Positions 43,401 to 51,167 of a stretch of DNA of 64,000 nucleotides are shown piece after piece; within the stretch, counting starts at the first letter, position 1; every line of letters begins with the position of its first letter. Source of the DNA: WS-11 sp964405235. Lineage in GTDB: Bacteria; Eisenbacteria; RBG-16-71-46. The notes under the pieces are model-generated. The model ran no database searches, was not told the DNA's origin, and worked only from the letters and a program-made list of their open reading frames with translations. Location: NCBI GenBank assembly GCA_964405235.1, contig CAYONG010000088.1, forward strand, positions 1 to 64,000. Reading direction: 5' to 3'. The translations under genes and the position numbers were made by a program.

Positions 43401-44757
43401 CGCGCCGGTGGTTACGGCTCCCGCCACGGCAAGCGGGAAAGTTGCGCTCCCGATGGTCGTGAACGTGACGGCCGCGGACCCGGACGCCGGGGAGATCACA
43501 TCGCTCACCGCCTCCAACCTGCCCGCGGGCGCCACCTTCACCCCGGGCCCGGGAAACACCACCGGGACGCTGAACTGGACGCCGGCCACCAACCAGCTGG
43601 GTTCCTACACCGTGACGTTCACGGCCGCAAACCTGCTCTCCGGCTCGGCGAGCACGGGGATCACCGTGACCGCCTTCAATCAGCTTCCCACGGCTTCGCT
43701 GGTGATGACGCCGAGCACCGGCAATGCGCCGCTCGTGGTCGCCGCGGACGCCTCGGCATCGAGCGATTCCGACGGCACCATCGCCTCCTACCAGTTCAAC
43801 TTCGGGGACGGGACGACCCCGAGCACGCAAGCCTCGCCGACCGCGTCACACACCTACGCCGCGGGCAACTGGACCGCGACCGTCACCGTGACCGACAACG
43901 ATGGCGGGACGCATTCGAGTTCCGTGCCGCTCATCGTGGCTGCCGTGCCGCCCCAGGCCAACCAGGTCACCAATCCATCGTTCGAGACCGACCTCACCCG
44001 CTGGAACGCCTTCGCCTCATGCCTGCTGGCGCGTGTCCCGGGAGGGTTCGCGGGCGACTACTCGGCGCGGTTGACCGCGACCGGAACCACCACCGGCAGC
44101 TTCGGCATCAACGACGCTCCCGACTGGATCCGGCCCACGACGGCCGTCGGGCGCCGCTACCGTTACACCGCCTGGGTCAGGTCGGCGGGAAGCACCGGTA
44201 CCGCCAGGCTCCAGGTCAAGGAGTACCTGATCGCCACCGGAGCGCAGCAGGGGTCAGCCCTCTCCGCCGGTGTAGTCCTGTCGCCGACCTGGCAGATGCT
44301 CACGGTGGACTACGTGACGGTGGCGACCAACTCGACGCTCGATTTCCAGGTCAAGGACTCCCCCGTCGTGGCGGGGGAGGTCTTCTTTACCGACAACATC
44401 TCGATCATCGACGTGACCGGGCTGGCCGCGATGGCGAATAACGGCGCGACGCTGTCGGAGGGCGGGGAAGGCCTGGCCATCCCGCCGCTCGAGCCTCGAA
44501 TCCATCCCAGCCCGATCCGCTCGGTCGCGACCCTCAGCTTCGCGACGTCGCGGCCGGGGGCTCTGCGTGTCGATGTCGTCGACGTGGCGGGGCGGCGCGT
44601 TCGTCAGTTGGTGGACGAGGTGGATGCGCCGGCCGGCATGCACGAGCTGACCATCAACTTGAAGGCCGGCGGAGCACCGCTGGGCGCGGGAATCTACTTC
44701 TATCACATCGTCGCGCAGGAGGGTGTGAGGACCGGACGCTTCGTCGTACTCCAATAG
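40420..44757 (+). CDS. Secreted right-handed beta-helix protein with Ig-like repeats, PKD, carbohydrate-binding-like and FlgD-like domains (module B)
   Basis: From 40420 the protein has about 1445 residues. ATG 40432 and upstream codons are alternatives. The signal peptide ends in LSPSAALAAG. Next comes FYVDNSSGACSNSGPGTEAQ and a parallel beta-helix with SHNGIIRNNTVNWNYRYGIY and repeated NNTV/NRVHHN rungs (about 60-500), a fold typical of polysaccharide lyases, hydrolases and epimerases. Six ~88-residue cadherin/He_PIG-like repeats follow. Then come a PKD domain (SYQFNFGDGTTPSTQ), a CBM-like domain (NPSFETDLTRWNAF) and a type-A/FlgD-like tail (HPSPIRSVATLSFATS). It may cleave, bind or remodel the module's polysaccharide at the surface. 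A second copy starts at 63355. A strong terminator follows. Confidence 0.9.
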   Translation: MSRTMTLLGFLRMALSLASVALVLPLLSPSAALAAGTFYVDNSSGACSNSGPGTEAQPYCTISAALSARKGAGTTIYVKPGTYRETVTAPSSGTAASPYVIKALGGPVIVDGADDFSSAPLWSLYSGNVYRASSVSWTMKQVFVDGARLQSSTAAPGSLPPNSFRYVSGQGLYVNIGGPNPGTHTTLVGRRTRGIYVAARSYVTIDGFTVTHVEDRGIYFNTNSHNGIIRNNTVNWNYRYGIYLTGCNGVLVEKNVVSDNADHGIMLTESSSGGATGCTIQDNESMRNAHPTIRSAVGIIVYGSPGNMVRRNRVHHNQDSGIQIESSSNYCSSVQNISWDNGDHGFDQLNAIGVSHVGDVAYHNLLDGFSIEGNAPNSSVFDCIAIDNGLTTNEFNLWVNFESSVGFTSDRNLFWNSTSQPPIKYISTIYSTIAAYSAATGHDAHSIQADPRFVNPAAGDFHLLAGSPAIDAADTGVPGWPATDAEGQPRGDDPATPNTGVGPVPYADLGALEFYVNPDAPPVVTAPATATVAENSPLTVNVTASDPDSPTIDSFNVSGLPAGATFVPGTGNTTGQLSWTPTFSQAGIYTVTFTASNARSGSSSTVITVTNLDRAPVVTVPATATGPENGPLTVDVTASDPDGELITSLTAPGLPAGATFTPGAGNLTGSLSWTPAYDQAGSYPVSFTASNALSGSAATTLTITNVDRAPVVTAPASAGVLIGGVLTVNVAAFDPDMEGITSLTAADVPSGATFTAGPGDTTGTLSWTPEAGQAGSYTVTFTAANLLSGSAPTVLTVLDAAAPPVVTAPPAVSVGALSLLTVNVTASEPGGLPIDSLTADLSGLPPGASFAASPDNTSGTLSWTPAAGDADSSYQVTFTATAAGVSGSATTTITVTQPDAAPIVAAPATATVGENSPLSVSVTASDPDGDAITSLTASGLPTGATFSAGPGNTTGTLNWTPGYAQAGTYTVTFTAANTLSGTGTTEITVTDVDRAPVVTAPATASGKVALPMVVNVTAADPDAGEITSLTASNLPAGATFTPGPGNTTGTLNWTPATNQLGSYTVTFTAANLLSGSASTGITVTAFNQLPTASLVMTPSTGNAPLVVAADASASSDSDGTIASYQFNFGDGTTPSTQASPTASHTYAAGNWTATVTVTDNDGGTHSSSVPLIVAAVPPQANQVTNPSFETDLTRWNAFASCLLARVPGGFAGDYSARLTATGTTTGSFGINDAPDWIRPTTAVGRRYRYTAWVRSAGSTGTARLQVKEYLIATGAQQGSALSAGVVLSPTWQMLTVDYVTVATNSTLDFQVKDSPVVAGEVFFTDNISIIDVTGLAAMANNGATLSEGGEGLAIPPLEPRIHPSPIRSVATLSFATSRPGALRVDVVDVAGRRVRQLVDEVDAPAGMHELTINLKAGGAPLGAGIYFYHIVAQEGVRTGRFVVLQ
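41974..43677 (+). repeat. Six tandem Ig/cadherin-like repeats
   Basis: Six repeats of about 280 bases each begin with PVVTAPA-like sequence and contain LPxGATFxPGxGNTTGxLxW followed by GxYTVTFTAxN. Several share long near-identical DNA runs, which suggests recent repeat expansion or gene conversion. Confidence 0.85.
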
Positions 44758-44796
44758 TATGAAATGACATCACGTCAACGCACGTGTTGTCTCCTG

Positions 44797-44827
44797 GCGG
44801 CCACCCTTGGGGTGGCCGCGGGTTTTT
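44797..44827 (+). terminator. Rho-independent terminator after the beta-helix gene
   Basis: Perfect ten-base stem gcggccaccc/gggtggccgc (44797-44806 with 44810-44819), loop ttg, then ggg and five T (44823-44827). It lies about 40 bases after the stop codon and closes module B. Confidence 0.85.
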
Positions 44828-45788
44828 GTGCGGAAGATGTTGACGACGTCGGCCGCGAAGGCCGGGCGTTTCGACGGCGCGTCGCGCCAGGATTTGCGGG
44901 TTCCGCGGGCGTCCCGGCCGGAAGCGCATGACGGTGATACGTCGGGGGCGTGCGCGCTCTTGATACGCGAGTGCGGGAGGCGGGGTCTTCGCGTCGCACG
45001 GGGGAGGCGCGTGGCTTCCGCGTGGGTGCCGGCCTTCATCTGTCCTCGTCACTTCCACAACGACGTCCTGGGGCCTGCGTTCACCGTTCGTCGGTCCCGC
45101 GGCCGGAGGCAGCGCCGCCCACCGGCAGACGGTATGTTCCTGGGCGACATCGGCCTGGATTGGGAGTTGATCGGGACCGCCGGTCTGAACTGGGAACCGG
45201 ACCTCCCGAGCGATCTGGCGACGGTTCCTGATCCAGTCGCTCGCGAGGTGCTGATTTGCGGGGCGATCAGGGACTGCTCGGGACGCGCCGGGGAGAGGCG
45301 AAGGCTCCATGGAGCGGGCGCAGCAACTGTGCCAGCGACGTGAGAAAGATTCGAACCGTCGACTTGACCTGGGCTTGCGCGGGGAGCGAACTGCGGACTC
45401 TGCACGCCTCTCCCGATCAAACTGCACGCGCCACGGCTTGCATGGAGCACCAGCCGCCCAAGGACTCTGACCCAATGCGGGCAAGGCGGGGAGTCGTATG
45501 GTGCGAGCATGGACAAACACATCCCCGAGCCCACTGCATTCCGCTGGTAGGATGGTTCTTGCGCCAATCCCCCTCAGACCCTAAGCTCCGCGCGCTTGGT
45601 CCGCAGGCCCCCGGCAAACTGCAATCCTGCATCATGTCGCGGCCGCCCATACGAGATCCAGGCTGGCACTTTTCCTGCTTTGCGATCGGCCGGTAATTCT
45701 TTTCCGGCGGCCGCAAGCCGCGTGCCGGAGTCGGTGGCGCCCCAGAAACGCCCGGGACATGTCAGCTCGTGCCGGTAAGGGGGGAATC
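44828..45788. other. Intergenic region with a decayed duplicate
   Basis: Apart from a short homologous fragment at 45131-45229 I see no gene. A gattcgaacc stretch near 45350 is not a tRNA because the stems do not pair. Confidence 0.4.
45131..45229 (+). pseudogene. Fragment homologous to the next gene's N-terminal domain
   Basis: It encodes GMFLGDIGLDWELIGTAGLN and WEPDLPSDLATVP. The intact gene has GMFLADHGIDWELVGTADSA and WPISLINELGTVP. A partial, decayed duplication of the downstream gene is the simplest reading. Confidence 0.7.
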
Positions 45789-47840
45789 TTGACACGGCTC
45801 AACTTCTTAAGTCTCTTCGTTTTGCTGACGTTCGGGCTAGCTGGGCCTGCGTTTGTCGCCGCAAGCGGGTCGCTCCCAGTTCAGATGTTTCCGCCGGACA
45901 ACGTCTGGAACACGGACATCTCCACCCTGCCCGTGCATTCCATGAGCGCAGTCTGGAGCTCCACGGTCGGCGCATCGAGGAATCTCCACGTCGGTTTCTA
46001 TCCTGACCAGTGGGGCATGCGCTACAACCTCGTGGATGCCAGCACGCCGACGACCACGGTCCGCATCGTGAACCAGGACCCAGCCGACAGCGACCTGATC
46101 CCCTACCCGTTCACTGCTCAGACGCTCATCCAGCTGGGCACGCCGGACTCCGAGGCGTTCATGATTGACCCGGATGCGATGAAGCTGTACGAGATGTACA
46201 ACGCGCACTGGAACAACGGCGACCCGTGGGCGAGCGCCACGGTCCGGTGGGATTTGACCTCGAACGCCCTGCGCGCCGACAACCGCTCTTCGGCTGACGA
46301 GGCGGGGCTGCCGATCTTCCAGGGACTGCTCCGCTGGGATGAGGTGCAGCGCGGCGTCATCAATCACGCCTTTCGCTTCATGTGTGGCTGGGGCCACATC
46401 AACGGCCGCGCGGGTGCGCACCTTTGGCCCGCTCGGCACGACGGCTTCGAGTCTCCGCCCAACGACAACGCGCCGCCGATGGGCGCCCGCCTGCGTCTGA
46501 AGGCCAGCTACGACATCTCCAGCTTCAGCGCCAACGCCCGCGTCATTCTCACGGCCATGAAGAAGTACGGGATGTTCCTCGCAGACCACGGCATTGATTG
46601 GGAACTGGTTGGCACGGCTGACAGCGCGTGGCCGATCTCGCTCATCAACGAACTGGGCACGGTGCCGGCGAATCAATTCGACTTCGTGGATGAATCTTCT
46701 CTAATGATCGATCCCAACTCCGCCCAGGCGAGGCAGCTCACCGGGACGGACACGACGCCGCCGGCGTCGGTCAGCGACCTGCGGGTGGCGGGCGTCCTGG
46801 TCGCCTCGCTGACGGTGACCCCCGCTTCGGCCAGCGTTCAGGCGGCCAGCACCACGCAACTCACCGCGACGCCAAGGGATGCCGCCGGCAACCCGCTGTC
46901 GGGTCGGGTCGTGAGCTGGTCGAGCAACAATACGGCGGTGGCGCTGGTAAACGGCAGCGGACTCGTGACCGGCGTGGCCGCCGGGGCGGCAACCATCACC
47001 GCCACCTGCGAGGGAGTCACCGGCACCTCGGCGATCACCGTCACGGCGCCGGGCTCGAGCGTTGTCCTCGTGGGCGCAGGTGACATTGCCAACGATGGCA
47101 TGGACTCGGAGGCGACGGCCCTGCTGCTGGACAACATCCCCGGCACCGTCTTCACCGCCGGCGACAACGCCTACCCGGATGGCAGCGACGCCGATTACGC
47201 CCAGTCTTACGAGCCCACCTGGGGCCGGCACAAGGCCCGCACCCGGCCCTCGCCCGGCAACCACGAGTATCACACGTCCGGAGCGAGCGGATACTTCAAC
47301 TACTTTGGCGCAAACGCGGGACCCGCGGGCCGTGGCTACTACAGCTACGATCTCGGCGACTGGCACGTCATCTCACTCAACAGCAACATCAGCATGAGCG
47401 CCGGATCGACCCAGGAGCAGTGGCTGCGCGCCGATCTCGCCGCGAGCACCAAGCAGTGCACCATCGCCTACTGGCATCATCCGCGCTTCAGCTCGGGCAC
47501 CCACGGTAGCTCGACCGACTCCCAGCCCCTGTGGCAGGCGCTCTACGACGCGGGAGCCGAGATCGTGGTGGTCGGGCACGACCACAACTACCAGCGCTTC
47601 GCGCCCCAGACCCCGACCGGGGCGGCCGATCCCTCGCGTGGCATCCGACAGTTCGTCGCTGGCATGGGCGGGGTCGGCCTGTACGTGTTCAGCACGCCGA
47701 TCGCCAACACCGAGGCGTACAACGTGGACAGCTGGGGCGTGCTCAAGCTGACGCTTGGGCCTGGGTCCTATTCGTGGCAGTTCATCCCCGTCGCCGGCAG
47801 GACGTACACGGACTCGGGCAGCGGGACATGCCACAACTAG
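45789..47840 (+). CDS. Secreted two-domain protein with a metallophosphoesterase C-terminus
   Basis: A TTG at 45789 follows ggggggaatc and begins a perfect signal peptide (TRLNFLSLFVLLTFGLAGPA). An ATG at 45759 is the alternative. The N-terminal ~300 residues (FPPDNVWNTDISTLPVHSMS, GMFLADHGIDWEL) match a secreted domain of unknown function known from bacteria and fungi. A Big-type Ig domain (SLTVTPASASVQAASTTQL) links it to a calcineurin-like phosphoesterase: GAGDIAND, FTAGDNAYPDG, SPGNHEYH, YWHHPRFSS and VGHDHNYQRF, with all five metal-ligand blocks present. It could hydrolyse phosphomonoesters or diesters in the envelope, perhaps including phosphodiesters made by the CDP-alcohol pathway (inference). 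Confidence 0.85.
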   Translation: MTRLNFLSLFVLLTFGLAGPAFVAASGSLPVQMFPPDNVWNTDISTLPVHSMSAVWSSTVGASRNLHVGFYPDQWGMRYNLVDASTPTTTVRIVNQDPADSDLIPYPFTAQTLIQLGTPDSEAFMIDPDAMKLYEMYNAHWNNGDPWASATVRWDLTSNALRADNRSSADEAGLPIFQGLLRWDEVQRGVINHAFRFMCGWGHINGRAGAHLWPARHDGFESPPNDNAPPMGARLRLKASYDISSFSANARVILTAMKKYGMFLADHGIDWELVGTADSAWPISLINELGTVPANQFDFVDESSLMIDPNSAQARQLTGTDTTPPASVSDLRVAGVLVASLTVTPASASVQAASTTQLTATPRDAAGNPLSGRVVSWSSNNTAVALVNGSGLVTGVAAGAATITATCEGVTGTSAITVTAPGSSVVLVGAGDIANDGMDSEATALLLDNIPGTVFTAGDNAYPDGSDADYAQSYEPTWGRHKARTRPSPGNHEYHTSGASGYFNYFGANAGPAGRGYYSYDLGDWHVISLNSNISMSAGSTQEQWLRADLAASTKQCTIAYWHHPRFSSGTHGSSTDSQPLWQALYDAGAEIVVVGHDHNYQRFAPQTPTGAADPSRGIRQFVAGMGGVGLYVFSTPIANTEAYNVDSWGVLKLTLGPGSYSWQFIPVAGRTYTDSGSGTCHN

Positions 47841-48372
47841 AGGCCAAGGACCGCTGAAGCCATGGCGTCCGGGTTCGAACTCCCGGCCCGGCCGCCCTGG
47901 CTCCATGAACGCGGTATCCGTTGCGAGCTTGAGAGCGGGGCGCCGGCCATCACTGCAACGCCGCCTGGGCCCTGGCCGCCAGCCGCTGAGGCGCTAGCGC
48001 GCTTTCTTTCGGCTTGACGTCGGTCCCGTTCAGTTGGTACGGTTCTTGTCTAAGTCATTTGGATCCAACCGGTTGGTGGATTTGGCTGCTGGCATCCTTT
48101 CCCCTGAACCGCCGGCATGGATGCCGCCCCGGTAGGATGTCGTCAGCTCCTCCGCTAGGATTCCTTTAAGGCGCACGCAGCATTTCCGCATGTCACTGAA
48201 GCGGGCGGACCCGCTTCCGCGCTTCCAATCCAAGCAGCCGGATGTCTCCCCGGCCACATGGGGTGATGTCAGTCCACACCGTTGGTCTCGTCCCGGCCGA
48301 GGTCAGACGATTCGGGGCGGCCATGTGGCCCGGGATCTCAGGCGGTCGCGAGGCAAAACAAGAGAGATCGTC
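47841..48372. other. Intergenic region
   Basis: No gene is seen. It contains a tRNA-like T-arm (ccgggttcgaactcccgg near 47868) without a matching acceptor stem, and a possible promoter at 48014-48043. Confidence 0.4.
48014..48043 (+). promoter_or_regulatory. Possible sigma70-type promoter for the purple acid phosphatase gene
   Basis: ttgacg (48014-48019) and tacggt (48038-48043) are separated by 18 bases, some 330 bases before the chosen start. The -10 match is weak. Confidence 0.25.
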
Positions 48373-49932
48373 ATGACACCGATCAAGACGTTCTGGTTGC
48401 TCGTCTCTTGTGCGCTGGGCCTGGCCGGCGAGGCTTTCTCCGCGGATGAGATCCATTGGACGATCACCGGCCAAACGTCCGTGACGTTTGACTGGCGAGG
48501 CCCGGAAAACACGATCAGCTACGGGCTCACCGAGAGCTACGGGCAGACCGCGACCGCCGTGACGCCAAGCCCGCTGCCGTTCTCGTCGCCGGGCCCGTTC
48601 TGGGAGGCCATGCTCACCGGGCTTCAGGAGAACACGCTCTACCACTATTCGATCGGTGGCGATCCCGACCATACCTTCCATACCCCGCCGCCCCCAGGGG
48701 CGTCGGGCTTCACGGTATTCGTCGAAGGCGACGTCGGCACCGGCGCGCTCTTCCCGCGGATGACCGTGGTCCAATCCATGATCGCCGCTGGAAGTCCCCA
48801 GTTCGTGCTGGTCATCGGCGACCTCAGCTATGGCAACAATTTTGGGCAGGTCCACGTCGACAATCATTTCAACGACGTCATGGTCTGGTCGCGAGACGCG
48901 GCATACATGCCGATCTGGGGTAACCACGAGTGGGATAAGACCACGGACGACCTGAGGAACTACAAGGGTCGTTTCGACTTGCCCAACGCCCAGACGAGCC
49001 CGACGGCGCCGGACTCGGCCGACCTGATTGGCACCCCGAGGCCCTACGGCGAGGACTGGTACTGGTTCGACTATGGCAACACCCGCTTCATCGCCATCCC
49101 GGATCCGTACACCTACGGCGTCGGCGGGCCGTGGGCCGACTGGAATACAAGGGTCGGTCCGATCATGGACCAGGCCCAGAACGATCCGGCGATCACGTTC
49201 ATCGTGACGTTCGGCCATCGCCCGACCTACACCTCGGGAATCTATTCGCCCGGTTCTCTGCCCCTGAGGGCGTACCTCGACGGGCTTGGTGCGACGTACA
49301 GCAAGTACGTGTTGGACCTCGCCGGCCACAGCCACCACTACGAGCGGTCGTATCCGCAGTCCAACGTGACCCACATCACGGCCGGCATCGGTGGAGCCAA
49401 CATGACGGGCACTGGAAATATCGACTGCCAGTGGCTTGGGGGATGTCCGCCCCCGTCCTGGTCAGCGTACCGCGCCCTGCACCACGCCGCCGTCAAGCTT
49501 CGCTTCACACCGACCGCCATCGAGGGCCAGATCCTGTGCGGCCCTGCGGGCGGCACCCCCAGCAACCCGAATGACATCACGTGCACGCTGGGGACCGTCA
49601 TCGACACATTTACCGTCTTCGATCCCGCCGTGCTTTCCGTCCCCGGTCCGGCGGCCAGCTCGTTCGGCTTCGATCGCGTTAGTCCGAATCCGGCCACCGG
49701 CGAGGTGAACCTGTCCTTTTCACTGCTGGACTGGGAGCCCGCGACGCTCGAGATTCTGGACGCGGCGGGCCGCCGGATCCTGCGCCGCGAATTAGGCGCT
49801 CCCGGCCCCGGGCGGCGCACTGTGCAGCTCCGCGGAGTCACATTCCGCTCGCCCGGCGTTTACTTTGTCCACCTGCTTCAATCAGGAAGGACGGCGGTCG
49901 CCAAGGTCTCCGTTACGGCCCCCGGCCGCTGA
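48373..49932 (+). CDS. Purple acid phosphatase-like secreted phosphatase with sorting-like tail
   Basis: I use ATG 48373, which starts a signal peptide (MTPIKTFWLLVSCALGLAGE). The longer frame from 48190 has no family similarity. A short fibronectin-III-like N-domain (HWTITGQTSVTFDWRG, LQENTLYHYSIGG) precedes the metallophosphoesterase. Its metal blocks are VEGDVGT, VIGDLSYGN, WGNHEWD, TFGHRPTY and LAGHSHHYERS, the typical PAP order. The end (FGFDRVSPNPATGEVNLSFS ... APGPGRRTVQL) is a FlgD-Ig/type-A sorting-like domain, so it is probably surface-attached. About 520 residues. It is the second phosphatase next to module C. Confidence 0.88.
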   Translation: MTPIKTFWLLVSCALGLAGEAFSADEIHWTITGQTSVTFDWRGPENTISYGLTESYGQTATAVTPSPLPFSSPGPFWEAMLTGLQENTLYHYSIGGDPDHTFHTPPPPGASGFTVFVEGDVGTGALFPRMTVVQSMIAAGSPQFVLVIGDLSYGNNFGQVHVDNHFNDVMVWSRDAAYMPIWGNHEWDKTTDDLRNYKGRFDLPNAQTSPTAPDSADLIGTPRPYGEDWYWFDYGNTRFIAIPDPYTYGVGGPWADWNTRVGPIMDQAQNDPAITFIVTFGHRPTYTSGIYSPGSLPLRAYLDGLGATYSKYVLDLAGHSHHYERSYPQSNVTHITAGIGGANMTGTGNIDCQWLGGCPPPSWSAYRALHHAAVKLRFTPTAIEGQILCGPAGGTPSNPNDITCTLGTVIDTFTVFDPAVLSVPGPAASSFGFDRVSPNPATGEVNLSFSLLDWEPATLEILDAAGRRILRRELGAPGPGRRTVQLRGVTFRSPGVYFVHLLQSGRTAVAKVSVTAPGR

Positions 49933-49982
49933 CCTCGTGCGGCGCGGCGGACCGGCTCCGCAGGGCGGAACGAAGGTCACTG

Positions 49983-51167
49983 TCACCGGCTCATCGCATG
50001 ATCCAGTACCCCGACGATGGTCTGGGTGCAGTAATCGATCTCGTAGTACTGCTCCGCCCGCCGCCGGCCAGCCCGCCCCATGCGCGCGCGCAGCGTCGGG
50101 TCGTCGAGCAGCGCGACGAGCTTTTCCACCAGGGGCCCGACCGCCTTGACCGGCACCAGGTATCCGGTCTGGCCGTCCACCACCGCGTCCTCGCAGCCCT
50201 TATGTTTCGTGGTCACGACCGGCTTGCCGCAGGCCATGGCTTCCAGGATCGAAACCGGCAGTCCCTCCATATAGTAGGAGGGCAGCAGCACGACGTCAGC
50301 GCACTTCATCAGGTCTCTCACGTCGTTCCGCCACCCCAGCACCTTGAATTGCCTCTCGAGTCCGTAGGTCCTGACCATGCTCCGCAGTTGCTCCATCAGC
50401 GGCCCGGTGCCGGCAAGCAGGAACACGACGTCCTTCCGGGTCGGGCAGATTCGGCGCGCCGTCTCGATCAGCTCGACGACACCCTTCTCGGGGATGAGCC
50501 GGGCGACGCAAAGGACCAGCATCTGATCGGGTTCGATCGCCAGCTCGCAGGCCAGCTTCTCGCGTAGTTGGGGTGCCGGCTCGGTGCTGAACTTGCTCAG
50601 GTCTACGCCCATGCCGGGGATGCGGAACACCCGCCCCGGATCGCGGCTCAGGCGGCCAACCCTCGAGAGGTTCTCGTCGTAGTCGTTCATGACCACAATC
50701 GCCGTCGTGCACGCGGCGAAGGCCCGCTCCGCGTAGTAGAGGAGGCGCCAGAGCAGCGGGCCCTGCGCGGGGCCGCATGGCAGGCCATGGGCGAAGTAGA
50801 TCACGTGGGGGGTGCCGGCAAGCAATGCCCCCGGCCGTCCGACCTGTCCGCCCAACGGGTTGTGACAGATGAGCACCTCGATGCGCCGCTCGATCAGGAA
50901 CCGCCGGATCCTAAAGATCGCCAGCAGTGCGCCGACGGGATTGAGGCTGCGTTTCATGCCATGGATGAACACCTCGAAGCCGGCCTGGCGGAGCCGCTCG
51001 GTGTGGGCGGATTCGTCGGTGCAGATGCACACTTCATGTCCGAGGCGGACCTGCTCCTGCATCGTCGGGATCATGAACGAGCCCAGCGTCTCGGCAGCCC
51101 TCGAAAGGTGCATGATCCGCATTGGCTGCACTTCGGAACGGATCGGGGACCTCGCAAGTTCAGTCAT
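49983..51167 (-). CDS. Glycosyltransferase family 4 (module C)
   Basis: The 394-residue GT-B enzyme overlaps the stop of the CDP-alcohol phosphotransferase by eight bases, so the two are translationally coupled. An internal Met (51122) would give the MRIMHLSRAAETLGSFMIPT start used by the paralogue at 27118. Donor-domain signature: EGLPVSILEAMACGKPVVTT. The KGCEDAVVDGQTGYLVPV block follows. It presumably adds a sugar to a membrane-linked acceptor made or used by the CDP-alcohol enzyme. Confidence 0.9.
   Translation of the reverse strand: MTELARSPIRSEVQPMRIMHLSRAAETLGSFMIPTMQEQVRLGHEVCICTDESAHTERLRQAGFEVFIHGMKRSLNPVGALLAIFRIRRFLIERRIEVLICHNPLGGQVGRPGALLAGTPHVIYFAHGLPCGPAQGPLLWRLLYYAERAFAACTTAIVVMNDYDENLSRVGRLSRDPGRVFRIPGMGVDLSKFSTEPAPQLREKLACELAIEPDQMLVLCVARLIPEKGVVELIETARRICPTRKDVVFLLAGTGPLMEQLRSMVRTYGLERQFKVLGWRNDVRDLMKCADVVLLPSYYMEGLPVSILEAMACGKPVVTTKHKGCEDAVVDGQTGYLVPVKAVGPLVEKLVALLDDPTLRARMGRAGRRRAEQYYEIDYCTQTIVGVLDHAMSR

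Noticed and set aside
42435..44441. Extra genes inside the beta-helix gene on either strand
   Set aside because: These frames are shadows created by repeat periodicity and high GC. They lack start signals and domains.
45310..45370. Minus-strand tRNA-like ggttcgaatc
   Set aside because: T-stem bases mismatch and there is no acceptor stem or anticodon arm.
47855..47910. Possible tRNA gene (gggttcgaactcccgg followed by ggctcca)
   Set aside because: The T-loop would be eight bases and no matching acceptor, D or anticodon stem is found upstream. At most it is a 3' tRNA fragment.
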